Origin: Solenopsis invicta
Taxonomy: Eukaryota > Arthropoda > Insecta > Hymenoptera > Formicidae
Length of the DNA stretch: 64,000 nucleotides
Reading direction: 5' to 3'
Assembly (NCBI RefSeq): GCF_016802725.1
Contig: NC_052668.1
Coordinates: forward strand, 22,004,501 to 22,068,500
The notes under the pieces were generated by a model. It saw only the letters and a program-made list of their open reading frames with translations, was not told where the DNA came from and did no database searches. Of this stretch, positions 23,943-38,136 are shown in pieces; the first letter of the stretch is position 1, and every line of letters begins with the position of its first letter. The translations under genes were made by a program, and so were the position numbers.

Positions 23943-26900
23943 CCTATTTCGGCGACGTTGCGCTGATAATCCAAAGCGGTTCTCAGGCATTTGAGAGTAA
24001 TTTATAAATGGTACGTCTGGAAAGAGAGCGACGACGGTCAGCTAGGTAGCTAAATATCGCGGCAGACGATCCATCTCCGTACTGGCCGCGACGGTATTCC
24101 TTCTATTATCTATTGTTCGGGCTAAGATTTTAGTGGGGCAGTATATAAGAGGAGCCAGACACGTACACATACACGAATGCGGTCTCCCATTCGATTTCGT
24201 AAAGTATGAAGCTATCAGGGGCAATGGTCCGAGAAAGGCCGGCGCAATTACCAATAACTCTTTGACGTGCTCCGTCTACGTTTCCTCTTGCCACTCGAAA
24301 CATTTCCTTGTCCCGGTATCGTTCCGTCGAAGATTCCCGCGGAATATTCCCGTCCATGGCAATGGACGATCGTCCCCGTTCAACTTTACACGACAATTTT
24401 GAAACTTACGCGGCAGGTATTACCGGCGACAATTATCTTTCTCTTATTTTTAATATTATTGTCGATACATTATTTCTAAATCTCATCGATGCACGCGGTG
24501 ATTGCCAATTACCATATATACTTTAGCAACCAAATTAAACGTACAGCTCATATATTGTAATTATTGCGTTTTCCAAATTGAATTTTCCAATTATCAGTAG
24601 CGTAATTAATGGCGTGCGGAAGTTAAGTTTTCATCATGCTGTTAGACAATAGAAATTACAATAGATATAACAAAGACTAAATTTATGGAATTAATCTATG
24701 AAATGGCATTATTTCTAAAAGTACTTGATTGTATACAGATAGAACTCAAAATTACTAAATGTCTTCTTAACGATTCTTCTTTGGTGAAATCGATTTTTTT
24801 TTATTTTTTATGAAACTGCCAACTTTGTTGCATTTTTCTTAATTTTGGTCAACATATACTTTTGTAAGCGTATCTCTATTTAAAATTCTCTTCAATTTCC
24901 CTTGAAATTAATTCAAAAATGTAATTTTATTAACCATTTAATTCTTCAAAGTTTAATTAAAAGAACTTTTCCTTCAATTATTTATAAGCCAAGGATTGAT
25001 ATCACTTTATTGATACCATTCGACATTACCTTTGCTAAAAGATAATCGAAATTGATCAAAAGATCTGTCGTTATTATAAAAATGAGAAAATTCCATTCGT
25101 TGGCATAACTGCCTCGAGAATCTTACATTCGCGCGATGGCTCTCACATCGCGTCGAAGTTTTATTCCACTAATCGATCGGTCTGCCGGTCAAGCTGAGGC
25201 TGCTCTCTTCTTTTCGCTCGGATGAATTTCCTCAGTTAGGTAATCCTCGCTACCGGATTCGTAATGGAAACAGCGCAAGTGCGAGGATAAGAGGGATAAG
25301 GATTCTCTCCCGATGCCTCCTGCTGCTTTCGCTGTTAACGCTCCACCGTCGCGTTCTCTCCGTTACTCCCTGCTCTTCGAGCACCCATTCCTCTTTCGTC
25401 AGATAGATACAGATAGAAATCGTACTTAGTGGTCTGACGCTAGGCTTCCATTGTTTACCGAATATCGAAATCGCATCGGAATACGCTGTGGAACCGTAGA
25501 AGATCATCCTGCGGCTTCCTGTGCGGGTTGAAGTGAAAGAAGTGGGATCTAGTAAGACGCGAGTCAGCAGTACGATTTACGATCAGCGGACTGCAGTTGA
25601 TACAATTGCGAAATTCATCTGAAGAAAAGCGCAACGGTGATATCTTGCGAGAAAGTCAAATATAAAGTTTCAATTGTTAAACTTAAAAAAAAAAAGAATA
25701 TAAAATTATAAAGACGTAAAAAGAAGACTACAAAGAATTAGAGATTATATAGAATTAGTTTCGTTTTGCGTGTGTCTAAATGCACGTACAAGTATATTTA
25801 TAATTTTTTTTTATTAAAAAGTAATATTCTGTATAATAAAATTTAAAAAGGATGTGATTGTTAAGCTATAGGATATAATCATCGAAAAACTAAATTTATC
25901 CTAATAATATTATTTACGTTTGGCCTCGGTTATGTTTTGCAATCGAGAATATATTACGAGAATTTACTAGCAAAAAACAAAAGAAAACGTCAACTTATAA
26001 GCTAAAATAACTGATCATCCGATAAATGCGTCCAGATTTTTGAAACACTAAAATTAGCATTTTGTTATTGATTATCCAATTGCGCGTCTGGCGTCGGGCG
26101 AGAAAATAAAAACGTGACTCGGTGAGGAAGAGCTCAGGTCGGCGTTCGCGAAGGAGAGAACGGCGCGAGAAACGCGATTCTGATCGGACACCGATACGGT
26201 TACGCTACTTAAAATGCGTCCGGCCGTATCGCGTTGCACGGTTCGGCATTCCCGAACGAGCGAGCCGTGCCCCCGCCGCTTCGTAACTTCCGGAATCCTG
26301 GCGAGGATGATCGATGGGATCTTGTAAGGTGAGGGTTCGTCGCGGTTTTTCGAACGCGAGAAATCTAGGCGGCGATCCTCGCTGCTCTCGTTAATTCTGC
26401 CAGACCAGTCCGCCCGTCTACATCAGCACTTCCGATTTATCGCATCGAAATGTGTTATTTGTGACAAAAAAGTTTCCTTGTCAAAGAAAATTTCTTGTTT
26501 AATGATAAGACTTTATTTTCTATTCAATTATATGTAATATCGTAACAGAATTTGCGTAAATAGGATCAATCACGAAATTAGTTGTTCGGATATTAGGATA
26601 TTGGGATATTTATTTTATTTTATGCTACGAATTCACCAGATATTTTATAATTTTTTAAGGAAAATTTGATTGAAAGTGAAAATTCGTGTTATATATTTCC
26701 ATCGAAAACAAACTTATGAAACTGTAAAAATTTCTTGATCCGTTACATTAATAAGATCGAATTGAAGAGTAAAAGTTAAATATTTTAAGTATTGGTTAAG
26801 TTATATATAAATAAAAATATAAAAATAAAATTACATCAAAGCGCCAATTCTATTTTAGCTCTATTTTTTTTTCTCCGACTTGAGTCTGAAAATGTGTGTA

Positions 26901-27007
26901 AAAGATGGTGAAATTGTGAAACAATATTAAATAAACAAGATAACTTTATATACAGTCACGAAACTAATTTAGCTTGGACACACAAGATAATGGGACCTAA
27001 TTTTATA

Positions 27008-27194
27008 CTACAAATTAAAAGTATACTCTTGAAATGTATCACCGGCAAAGGTTTTCACTTCCAATTGAATTTTTCCTAAAAAATTATATTTCTTGTAGCT
27101 TAAAATAAAATTTCCCGTATCCGGACAGTTAGCTTCGTGCATTTGTACACCCGCATTACTCTCCTGAGAGACAAGAATATATCGGAATGAGCTT
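27008..27194 (-). CDS. Possible terminal exon of an unrecognised gene
   Basis: The acceptor TTGATATTTCTCAG (exon from 27194) or GTCTCTCAG (exon from 27163) opens a frame ending in TAG at 27008. The translation alternates like beta strands: SFRYILVSQESNAGVQMHEA, then NCPDTGNFILSYKKYNF, then GKIQLEVKTFAGDTFQEYTF. This reads like the C-terminal part of a beta-sandwich protein. I do not recognise the family. A possible upstream exon ending ATGGATCAG|GTAGGG near 27510 would join in phase 0 to 27163, but its translation looks random. It could be a lone pseudo-exon. Confidence 0.3.
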
Positions 27195-28333
27195 CTGAGA
27201 AATATCAAGAAATGTATTCGAGTATTTGTTATATTCGTAAAAAAAAGAGCGATGAAACCGCACGCGATGTATATCGCGTCTCATTTCGCTTGGGCATTAA
27301 GTATTCGGAAGAAACGGCAGAAGCGACTGGGAACTTTAATATTTATAAGTTGACTTTATTACTTTTCCGCTTTTAACGTGTACCGCGGTACGCGCGCAAG
27401 CGGATGGGCGCGCGGCCGAGCTCTCGCTGTAAGTAATACGAGTTAAAAAAACATTTAACGTCGAAACTTCCGCTCTGCTTCGGAACTCTCGCTCACGTCC
27501 CCTACCTGATCCATAACGATTCTCGTAAAGTTAGCCCGGGACGCCTGCATACGCTTAATCTCGCGATACCGAGCGTGGTTTAATCCGCGGCAAAATGAAG
27601 AACGTGAGATGGCCTGAGAGATCGCCGATCTACCACGCATATTCCATCTCCATTTCCTTATTCTTGCTGGAATAATTTTCAAACTGAGACTAACAGTTGT
27701 AGAAATTTGCCCAAGGATATAAAAGCTAAACCTTTGACAAAATTAACAAATTAAATATTTAATTATCAACATTTATACAGAGATTTGCAAAATAGATTAA
27801 ACCGAAATGTTCTTTACGTATTGAGCCGAAAAGAATAATATTTCATAAAAATGTTTATTTTAGTTTCTCAATTAAAAATCCAAAATATCAGTATTAATTT
27901 AATGAAGATTTAATTAATATTAAATGTTGTCCACGAGTTTTGGAATAACTTTGCAGATGTTCCGCCAAGTCCTGCTAATAGATACTAAAATGAGAATAAT
28001 GCAAAGCAGATTTGCATGTAGTTGTTGACCCAGTTTTTGTTTCGAGGGTTTTTTTTTGTCGTCTTCAACGTTGTGGCAGTGCCCATAGTCATGTCCATTG
28101 CTGGAACGTAATAATAATGCAAATGTAAATACATATTCTTGACGTTACATGCAATGGTAGACGGAACGTAATTTATTTTATATGCTTGTCGTCGCAATCG
28201 GTCGTAGCTTATTAAGCTCGCTAACAAAGCCACCTCGTTTCAATATTTTGCCAGACAAAAGTTTTGAAGAAATTTACAAACGAGAGAAAACACACGATAC
28301 TCTTTCGCGATATTTTGTTTATTCACTGTGCAT

Positions 28334-28352
28334 TATATATATATATATATAT
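28334..28352. repeat. (TA)n microsatellite
   Basis: Nineteen bases of alternating TA. Confidence 0.85.
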
Positions 28353-29220
28353 TTTCTTAAAATATCTTAGAAAATTGGATTCTATCCCCTATCGAGCGTC
28401 ATGTCACTGAATTTCGTATCTTGCGTCTCCAATCGCATTGAGGTGCCGGAAACGGGACCGAGTGGATTCCAAAAGAGACGTTGTCACGGCACGTCGACGC
28501 GCAGTGTTTCGATTGGACGCGTGTCGCATTAATTACAGCCATTACGCGCGCGTCCGTCGACACGGTTCGTACAAAGGGTGCGCGGCCGCGGGTCTGCGGG
28601 CGCAAATGTGTTCTCCTTATGTACCAGAGGTATGACTCGCTGCGCTATAGTCATGCTAAACAACGTCGGTGCGCCGGATTCGCGCACTGCCGCTGCGAAA
28701 TGACGACGGCGGCGCGCGGCCTGGCGCGCTGGTTCGGACGTCGGACGTCGGACGTGCATGAATAATTAATTCGTTCGTTTCGTACGCGGGCCGTCGTGTA
28801 ACTTACTCGCCGCCCGAACATCCTGGAATTTTACAAGTCGCGCCAGAGAGAAATAGAGAGGGAGAGAGAGATAGGGAACGCGGATACGAGTGGTCGGACA
28901 CTTCATTTCCTACATATCGAGTCGTGACTGTCGCGAAATGGGTGCAAGACGCATTGCAATTTCTAAGCGTGCTCGAAATAGCAGGACGAGTAGAAGTAAA
29001 TCAAGTCAGACGCACGGGTAAAGTTTTACGAAATAAGTTATGGCGTGTCGCGACGTATCGAGGAAAGAAGAGTGTTGCGAGCTAACAAAATCGACGCATA
29101 CGGGAAAAGGCTTTAGTTTCATTAATTCCCAGATATATGCGTTCTACGTTGATAAACGATTTTTTTTTTTGCACGGTAATCTCTGCACGTTTCGATGCGT
29201 ATTTCTGATGAACGCACGAA

Positions 29221-29255
29221 GATTTTAGATTGCGATTTAGGCGCAATCTAAAATC
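29221..29255. other. Perfect 14 bp hairpin with 7-base loop
   Basis: GATTTTAGATTGCG (29221-29234) is the exact reverse complement of CGCAATCTAAAATC (29242-29255). No T-run follows. Function unknown. Confidence 0.85.
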
Positions 29256-32200
29256 GACGGCTCATTCTACTTCGTCGACGTCGTTGACGTGCGTTGATAT
29301 CGATATTCAGGCCGCGGTAGATTTCCATGACAACCGGCGATTTGCGTCCAAGATAAAAATATATGGTACCAGCATGGTTCGCAATGGCGATCCGCGATAT
29401 TCCGCGGAGCATATAGGAAACTGCTATCGTCCTATATATTTTGCAGTGACAGTTTCGTGACAATTTCGCGCAAATGGCGAACGACTTTTCCGAAGGAATT
29501 TCGATACGACGAGGGATTGCACTCGTAACAACTGTAATCGCAATATAACTCGTATATTTTCATAATCCTTAATGTAACGCTGGATTTAGAAATATCTTGT
29601 ACTTCTTATACTGTACTTAGCAATTTTGCGCTTACCAAATAAATGCGCCAATTTTTCTCTTCAAGAGAATAATAAAAGGAAAGAATGTATAAATTCTTTC
29701 AAAATTAAAATAGAAATCGACAGCAGCATCTTCAATATATAAAAGATGCAACCCTCGCAAATCTTTGACGGAACATTTCCTCTGTTCACGCACAATTGGA
29801 AGTTGGGAACGTTATCCGGTAGATTTCGACTTCTGTTGGAAGTGAAACGAGTATGCGATTAAAATCCCATGGACACAGCAGCGATTGGTCGACAAACTTT
29901 TTCCCTTTCTGAACGGCGGAAGTTAATAACAGATTTTCAAGAGAGTCTTCAAAAGTAATTGCGGTGACGCTTCAATTAGCATTTTCCTGGTCCACGCGGC
30001 CTGGCAAAATTCGGAATCGCGCAGTCCGGGGAGTTGATGGAACGCGGAGCAGGGGATGATTTGAACGAACATTAAGCACCGTCGTATCATGCATAATGCA
30101 CGGGACACCGCTCGCGCGCCGGATGCTCCTCCGAATATAAGTGCCTCTCGTTGGAGAAACGCAACCTCTTTCTCCGCTTCTCTCCATTGAATGGTCTCTC
30201 CTTTTTTCCTCCTCGCACTTCTTCTCTACCCTCCTCTCTCGCGCGTGATCCTTCTTCGTCCTGGCGTTAAGTACCTTGGGAGAGCCGGCAGACGGAAGCG
30301 AGACTGAACAGGCGGATTAGGATCAATTTCAGGCGACGTCAGGATATGCAACGTCTTATCCGCGACGTCGAACTCGTCCGCGATTGTCTCCAAGGCGTGT
30401 ACTGGGAGCTCATTTAGAGCGATGCTGCATGTCAGCTGTCGCGAATGAATCTCGGAGCCGTGGCGAATTGACAATAGCTGTCGAGACAAGAAACGCGGAA
30501 GTAAAAAACAGTTTTATTGGAAAGAAATCAGACGAGTTTCGAGAAACGATAACCATCAACGCTTATTTTTCGATATATTACGCAAATCGTCATTATATTT
30601 CGGAAAAATACGGTAATAAAGATTAAAGGAACGTTCTGACTATCTTCTAGTGATCTTTTGTGTCTGCTGACAAAAAAAAACTCGAGTGTTATATACATTC
30701 TCTTGCTTCATATCTCGCTCTTTCACAACAATAACGAATTATAATTTTTGAGTTGTCTGCAAAGAAGAGAAAATTTTCATAAGAATACATTGAGTGAAGA
30801 GCTAATGATATTTTTATTCTTCTACAATCAGTAAACCAAATCGTCAGCCAAAATTGAATTTAAAAATTATATTACAAAATTTTATAATTTACAACATTTA
30901 AATTGAAAAATTTCGTTTTTTTTTTTATTTACGTTGTGCAGCAATTGTATGATATTAGATTGTGCATCGACTAATTTAGAATCAATATTAAAAATTAGAA
31001 ATTGGTAAAGTGGCGGCGTTTTAAAGATTAAAATAAGATCAAAGTGTTTAAAAAATAATCTTTGAAAAGTTGTCATTTTATTGATTTTCAATTTTTAATA
31101 TTGATTTTAGGTATCTCCTTGAATAATTCGGCGACGATAATCATAGTCGCATGACCAAGGATTCGTCACTTTTTCCTCTCTCATCTTCGAAATTAAAAGT
31201 CACTGGTACTCGAGGAAAAGCTACGAAAGGTCGCGGCGCACGCAGCTAGCACACGGCTGACTATTCCGCGTTATTTCGCGCGTATAACGGCGGTGTGTTA
31301 ACTAAAATCGAAGTGATTTTCCGCTGGTAGCCGATGTCCAGCGAATGTCCAGCGATCCAGACGAATAAACTGTCGGAATATTGAAACATCCCCCTCGCCG
31401 TCCTGTATGGTGTGCGCTCACTCGCACGAAGGTAATCGCTCGCGAATACACGCGCGCGATCCACGTGCGTGTGAATACGCACGCGCACGTACGTACGTCG
31501 ATGTTTGCGAGCACGCGCGCGTCTGTATGCGTCGGCATAGTCACGCGAAAAGCAATCATCTCGGCCGGACGCAATCAGCTCTCAACTCCCCCTTCACTCC
31601 CTTCATCCCTTGCGCGACACACAGATGCACACACTACTCCCTGCGAGAGCATACATAAGTCGTTACTCGCGAGACACCCGCAGCATACAGGCAGAGTTAA
31701 TGCCGAGCTGGCGAGCGGTCGAGGGACGTAATACGAAAATTGCGCTGCGTTTTAGTATTAAATAGAGCCACTTGTCTCTGGACTTGCCGTTATATTCAAT
31801 CTTGATAACAGACAATTAATAAATGACCTGAGATAGGAAGAATTGCGCAATCGTTATGTATATATATTCTTACATTTCTTTAATGTTTTTAGGACAAGCT
31901 AAAATTTTAAATACCGTTTGATATTAGTTCTCTTTAAATGTAATTATTATTTTATTCCCATAGAATAAACGCACAAATTTAAATGTTCACAGACAAATAA
32001 CTAATTTAAGGCCAGTTAACTCGATTTAGCTCACTAAACAATATTATGGGTACAGAAACGACGAAAATCCGAGAGATAATTTCAGTACGGTGATGAAACG
32101 CACGCTTCGTCTCTCATCTCCGTGGGCTGGATAACGCGACGGGGGGGTTTGATGGCTGACACAACTACGGCGCGGCTTACTCGCGGGGGTTCGGACGCGC

Positions 32201-32609
32201 CGCCAAACTCTGGATGACGGCAGTTAACCGAAATCAGGCCGAATCGATTATAACGTGCGGATCGTTGCCGCGAGATAGCACGAATCGACAGTGGTGGGTG
32301 AGGGAAGGAATGGGGAAGGACAGGGGAAATTTAATGGGAAACTCGACGTGTCGTCTCGGAGAGGAGACGGGTCGCGGCGCGGCGCGGCTCCGCGAAATGC
32401 GCGGCGAGAAAAAAAAGGGAACATCGACGGAAGAAAGAAGAGAGAAAAAGAGATTCAAGAATGTGAAGGTGTGTCTATAAAGTCGCGCGGCTTCCTTTCC
32501 CCTCAAATCGTTAATATGAAATTTCTGTGGAGGTCGCGGAAGACCTACCGTTCCGGATGTCACGTCGCGGACTTTCAATTTCCGGCACGCGAGAACTTCG
32601 CCGCTTCCA

Positions 32610-32631
32610 AAGAGAGAGAGAGAGAGAGAGA
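32610..32631. repeat. (AG)11 microsatellite
   Basis: Twenty-two bases of AG followed by interrupted GA-rich sequence. Confidence 0.9.
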
Positions 32632-35600
32632 AAGAGAGGAAGAAACTGAGAGAAGTGAAGCTGCAAAGAGTTGGGCGTTATGGCGATCGGCGTTGCACGA
32701 AGTGATTGTCGGAGGTTGCGAGATGCATGCCGACAGCATAAAAGGGGGAGAGTACGCTATAACGCAACGTAACGAAGGAATGTAATTGCAATGTTAATGG
32801 TATTTGCGTTGCTGTCCGTGCTTTTCGTTTAACATTGGATAAGTGCAAAGGTTTTGACCTTTTTAAAAAAGAAATAATATTGCTCTTATTACAGTGTGTT
32901 AATACTTTCAGTAAATTACTGTTGTAAAGGTGAGATCAATAGTTATAAAAAAGTAGTACCATTTGAGTTGTAGTTACTAATTTGTATTAGCAAAAGTAAA
33001 TTTTAGAATATTGCATGCGGTTATAGTGTGAGTGTTGGAAAGAAAAAAAAAATAATAGATGCTGTAAAAGATATTAAAAATTTCTTAAATGCATCACAAA
33101 TGTTTCTGATAGGTCGATAATAGTTTGTTCTTATATTTAAGATATCATGAATAATTATTACAGATTCGTATTAACGTATTATAGTCTTGAAAGAAACCGA
33201 TCTTAGGAAAGGACTATGAATATAGTATTAGGTAGTATTATTTTGATTTGCTACTTTTTTATTCTCTGAAACGTATATATAGTCTGCGCGTATATATAAT
33301 CACGACACAAATATTCTTCGTCTAGATTTATTTTTACTGACACAAAATATCACTGTAAATGATTCAAATCATATCAACTTTTTTCATAGTTATCTTTTCA
33401 ATACTTAATTCACCGTGATATCTGTTAGTGTCGATACACTGTAATAAGAGACAAAAAAATCACATATCCAAAAGGTCAAAACTCTCTTTTACACTGATTC
33501 TTCACGCGAATTTTCTCGCGAGGAAATTAAATCTTATAAACGGATTTGTATAGCGATTTCACGTAAATGTATGGGTTCAGTGGAAAATTGTCTTTGTCTT
33601 CGACTGTCATCAAAATCGGAAATGCCCGGTCCGGGACGATGAAGCCTCGGGGCAGTGAAGTTCAAGTCCTCGACTTAGATCACAAATAATTCCGTTGCAC
33701 GAATTGCTGTCCGGAAATTTGGAACCCGCCGTCCGTTAGTCCGCGTCCGCGAGAAGTGAATCGGCAGACGTTGAAAAAGCATGCGGTATTATATACCATT
33801 TGTTCTCTAAATTACGTAATGAAGAAAAGATTAGGAAATGAAAGGATATACCGGTACACCAAATTTGCATTTCTTTAGGATGTTTTTCTTATTTCTCAAT
33901 TTCAACCCTTCTATCTATTTGTCTATTGTCCAAATATTTTTTATGTTATTTAATCAATTTAAACGAAATTTGTCACAAAATGCTATCCCAGAAATAGAAC
34001 TCGCAACACAGAATTGTAGTTATTGTTTCTAGAATAATATATTATTTATGTTTCATAAAGATTTTTGTTATTTTATATATATTTCAATGAAATTGAGATA
34101 TTAATAGTTTAAAAGAAAAGAAATTTTGAAATTGAGAAAATAACTATTGACAAACAACAATGATGGCAACTACGAAAATATTTCAAATTTTGCAAAAAAT
34201 ATAATACAATAAAAAGGTTATCTAGAATAAATATCGTTATAAATAAAATGTTTTCCCAGAGGACAGGATTGCTATAATTGATTTTCCATCGAGAGCCTGC
34301 TATCGGATCTGCTCGGTCAAAAAACTACATTTCATGCATTTTTAGAAGGTTTCCACATTCTAAAGCAACTAACATACGTGATCGTCGTTTTCGGATTATA
34401 TCGTTTTCGCATCGACAAGCTTCTTACGTAGATCTATATAATGCGCAATAAAAGCACATAATCGCGTTTATATATAAAAAGAAGACTCACCGCCGTGCTT
34501 CTTTTCCGCGAAAGAACCGTGGAATGCAGCTCTTCGCCGCTCTATTGTAACGATTTTAATAGATACTTGCAATAACGAGGACGGTATCGCAGGATAAAAT
34601 GCAGTGGCACCGTGAGTGTACGGGAAAGATATCGTGTAAGTCGGACTTAAGACCCTCGGTAGAATGCCTTCTCGAAACAACTTGCGCCTTTCGTTGGTCG
34701 CGGGAGACCAGCGTCATACTACCGTCATTCCCGGAAGAGTACGTCGCTAGTTTTCTATCCTCGTTTAACCGGCCTAATTGAGAGAAGCCGGAAAATGGTT
34801 ATGCGCGAAAAATAGATAAGGGAATTATTCTCTGCAGCCCGTCGCGACGTTATACGACGAGTACTTAACCGCGTTATTTTCATCCTCGAATCCGATATTG
34901 TCAAACGTGTCTTTTTGCCGGTCATCTCGGACAAAAACGGCAAATTTATTTTGTCGTTTTCGTGCCGCGCTCACACGTCAAGGAGGTGAATCAGAGAGCT
35001 ACGACGAATTAAATACAAAAGCGATTTCTCGAGTCCTCGAGGACAGCGTACGTTCCGTACTCTTTGCTGTCGGTAAGTAAAAGAGGCGCTGGGTCACGGG
35101 ATTAAAAGAGACAAATTGGATTTCCCACCGTAATCCTGCTGTGTAGAGCTCGTTAAGGACTAACGGTGCGCGCTGCTTGTCGTTGTCGTCGTCGTCGTCC
35201 TTCCTTTTGGCAGGGCAGTGCGCAGAGCAGGACGAATCAATTTAATAGACAGCGCATAATCGTCGCCTGATCATTATTCAGTCCGTTCATTAGGTTATCG
35301 TGTCCGAACTGCTCCGTGATTCGATCATGCGGTATCTCGTACACCATCTACACATATAACGGAATAATAAAGGGGTTGGGCGGAGATGGGGCGGACGGAC
35401 CAAGCGGTGTTAGGCACAGGGGATGCAGGGGACGCGCAGGTTATCCAGTCAATGTTGCACCAGCAGTGTATCCGGCTATGTTCGGCAGTTGATTACTACG
35501 CCCGATTGGATTCAGTCCATTTATAAGTACATTAATGACAATTGATAAGAATTGAACACGCGCTTAATGGAATTTAATTTCAGAAATGTAAATGGAAATA

Positions 35601-37899
35601 CGGAGAGTTTATGGGAAAATATATAATGCAATTAATATCGAGAAAAGGCTAACACGAACGGAGCATAGCAGAAACTTGGTGTACAATAATATTACTTATA
35701 CATTTTTATATACATTTTCTAGTTCTTCAAACTGCCTACCGTTACTTTCGATCCTCAACGCAATTTTTAAACAGAACCAGAATAGTAACATTACATTATT
35801 AAATTGATAATCAATTTAATAACACTTAATATTAACAAATATTTATTATGGCAATAATAAGACTTTTTCTTTCCCAAAATATTGCAAAAAATATTGCCTC
35901 TGCATTTAAACCTGGACTTTCTTTCATTCCGTGTATATGCATATAAATATCAAATAATAAATGAGTAGCAAGAACTCGAGTAAGATTTTATTATGGCTGC
36001 TCGTTGGCATTTTCTCGATTTTAATTGTATTATACATATCACAGTCTTATCTTAATTACTGAAAAATATATTTTAAGATAAATCGAGGTAAATGAGAAAA
36101 ATGAAAAAGTAGAGAAATAAGTAGAGTAAGATAAATGTCCCAGTGACCGATATCCAGGCATTTACACTTATTACCGTTAATCTTAAATGATCTTTCTTGT
36201 AGTATTAAAATTTAATTGTAATCTCTTTAAATACTTTAAAATATTTCCAAGTAGGTCATTGTAAATATTGTAAAAATTAACGTTAATAAAATTAGATCAT
36301 TTTATATCGTAAATCTTGATAAAAATTCATTCTTAGTTCTACATGTCCGATTATTATTGGGATATTGATTTTAACTGATGAATTGCGATTCTGTTTTTCA
36401 AATGAAATCAAAGATAATTATATGATAATTATAATAAATAATTTACCTGTTTTCTTAAAATAATTACTTATGAAATTATTCCGTTGCTCTACAAATAACG
36501 ATTTAATAATAAACGAATTTGTAATAATTTCTAAGTATATATTATGGATACCTCTAGATTTATTTGCGAATACTCAATCGATGTCCAATTAAATCATCTC
36601 AGAAATTTAGAACAGTTTCACGAGTTATTTCTATATTTTCTTGCCGTTCGTTGATATTCGAATTATCGCAGGCGCGATATAAGTGCAATTTTTATGAACA
36701 TAATTATTAAAATACAAGATTGGAAAGCCTAATTATTAAAATAATTCTAATTCTGTCTACGCGATTCGCCTGTTTCCAATCCTTGCCAGCTTCGCGAGAA
36801 GACGGAGCAGCTTTCTCTATCCCGCTTTTCATCACCCCCTTTTTCTTTCCACCGTCCTCTCGCCGCCATTCGGCTAGCCCACTTGTTTTAATCACGGCAC
36901 CGCAGAGAGTATGCTATTGTCTTTGCAGTATCGGTTTGAGGAAAGTATCTTCGAGAGAGCGAGATGCGGCCTGCATCTTTCCCTTGCTGGGTCCGACGAA
37001 AGCAGATTGCGGAAAAATCCGGCTGGGAAAGCGGCCCGCTCATCGCCGCCTTGGACGCACCTGTTCTCTTCTTGCTTGCCAGTATAATCCCGGCCAAATC
37101 GGGGATTATTAAATTACAGCGCCTTTTTCGGCGAAATTGTTATGAATGCTGTTATAACCGAACAACGTGCGCGGTCATGCCGTTCTTAATGAATTTCGCG
37201 TTTTTCTCTAACAAAATTACTTCGAAGAATCGCGTTTAACAAAGCTGATATTGTTTATAATAAAGGAATCTTAAAAATCTTTGTGCCAGAAAGAAAAATA
37301 TTGAACAAAAGCTTTATCCTCATTTAGTAGAGATCAAGCCAACAAATTTTGTTATTTTATTTTATGACATTTTTTAAAATTATAAATATATTTTTACACT
37401 TGTTTCTTTTTGACACACTCGCGACACATTTATTTTGCTTAAATATTAATTGAAATATTTGTATTTTTCTTTATACAAAATTTTCCATGCAACATTGAGA
37501 CCTTTATGAAAAAAAATCTCTCTCTTTCTTTCTCTCTAGTAATTCAGTTTTATCATAGTTATGTCATAGTTTTGTCTTGAACTAGGAGTCTTTGTAAGAT
37601 TATATGTTCAAGTTTTGCGCGTAAAGTCTTATCAGTATTCTGCCCCTCTCGAACTTGGGGTAATTGCTTCAGGATCCTGTTACAGTGAATTACGAGCGAC
37701 AGGTTTAGAAATCGAACGATCGAATGTAAATAAACAACGAGAACCTAGTAGAGACAGAAATTTCTCAGTTTAACGGAATTGATAAAGACATTGTGTGCAT
37801 CATATTATCTAGCAAGAAAAAGGAAAAAAGGAAAATCTCTCGTAAATAAGAGACATGTGATATATATCTTATATCACAGACATATAACACATATGTATA

Positions 37900-38136
37900 T
37901 ACACTCAAGAGAAAAAATAGCTGGTAACTTGACTAAATTTTTCAACTTGATTGAATTTCTTCAGTTCAAGTACTTACATATTTAAATAAAATATGTAGTT
38001 AAGTTAAACATATAAATTCTTAAATTGAAGTACAAATACTTTATAAGTTAAATATATAAACAGTTGAACTATAAAAAATTTAATTAAATTGAAAATTTAG
38101 TCAACTTTCAAGTAATAACTTTTTTCTCAATGTTTA
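37900..38136. mobile_element. 237 bp MITE related to the element at 21288
   Basis: The left end TACACTCAAGAGAAAAAATA and the reverse-complemented right end TAAACATTGAGAAAAAAGTT form imperfect inverted repeats of about 40 bp. Both then run through TTACTTG/AACTTGACTAAATTTT-like sequence. The outermost bases, the A-run and the size match the 21288-21517 element, so the two look like diverged members of one superfamily. No coding sequence is present. Confidence 0.6.

Larger units (their letters stand above)
12566..27007. other. Long non-coding stretch with MITE and palindromes
   Basis: The part next to 12565 should hold the 5' UTR and promoter of the FAM47-like gene; no decisive core promoter is visible. 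The rest alternates AT-rich and CpG-richer DNA and includes the 21288 MITE, the 17 kb direct repeat and hairpin, and the 13.6 and 15.1 kb palindromes. Open frames at 18253-18947 overlap on both strands and look random. Confidence 0.55.

Noticed and set aside
24139..24147. TATA-box-like GTATATAAG (also GTATAAAAG at 8189 and CTATATAAA at 61165)
   Set aside because: Such matches are common in AT-rich DNA, and no initiator and coding exon follow at the right distance.
27920..28100. Exon-like frame after acceptor GTTCCAG on the minus strand (NGHDYGHCHNVE... with a hydrophobic run)
   Set aside because: Only 59 codons, it crosses an A9 run prone to indels, another frame is also open there, and no upstream exon was found.
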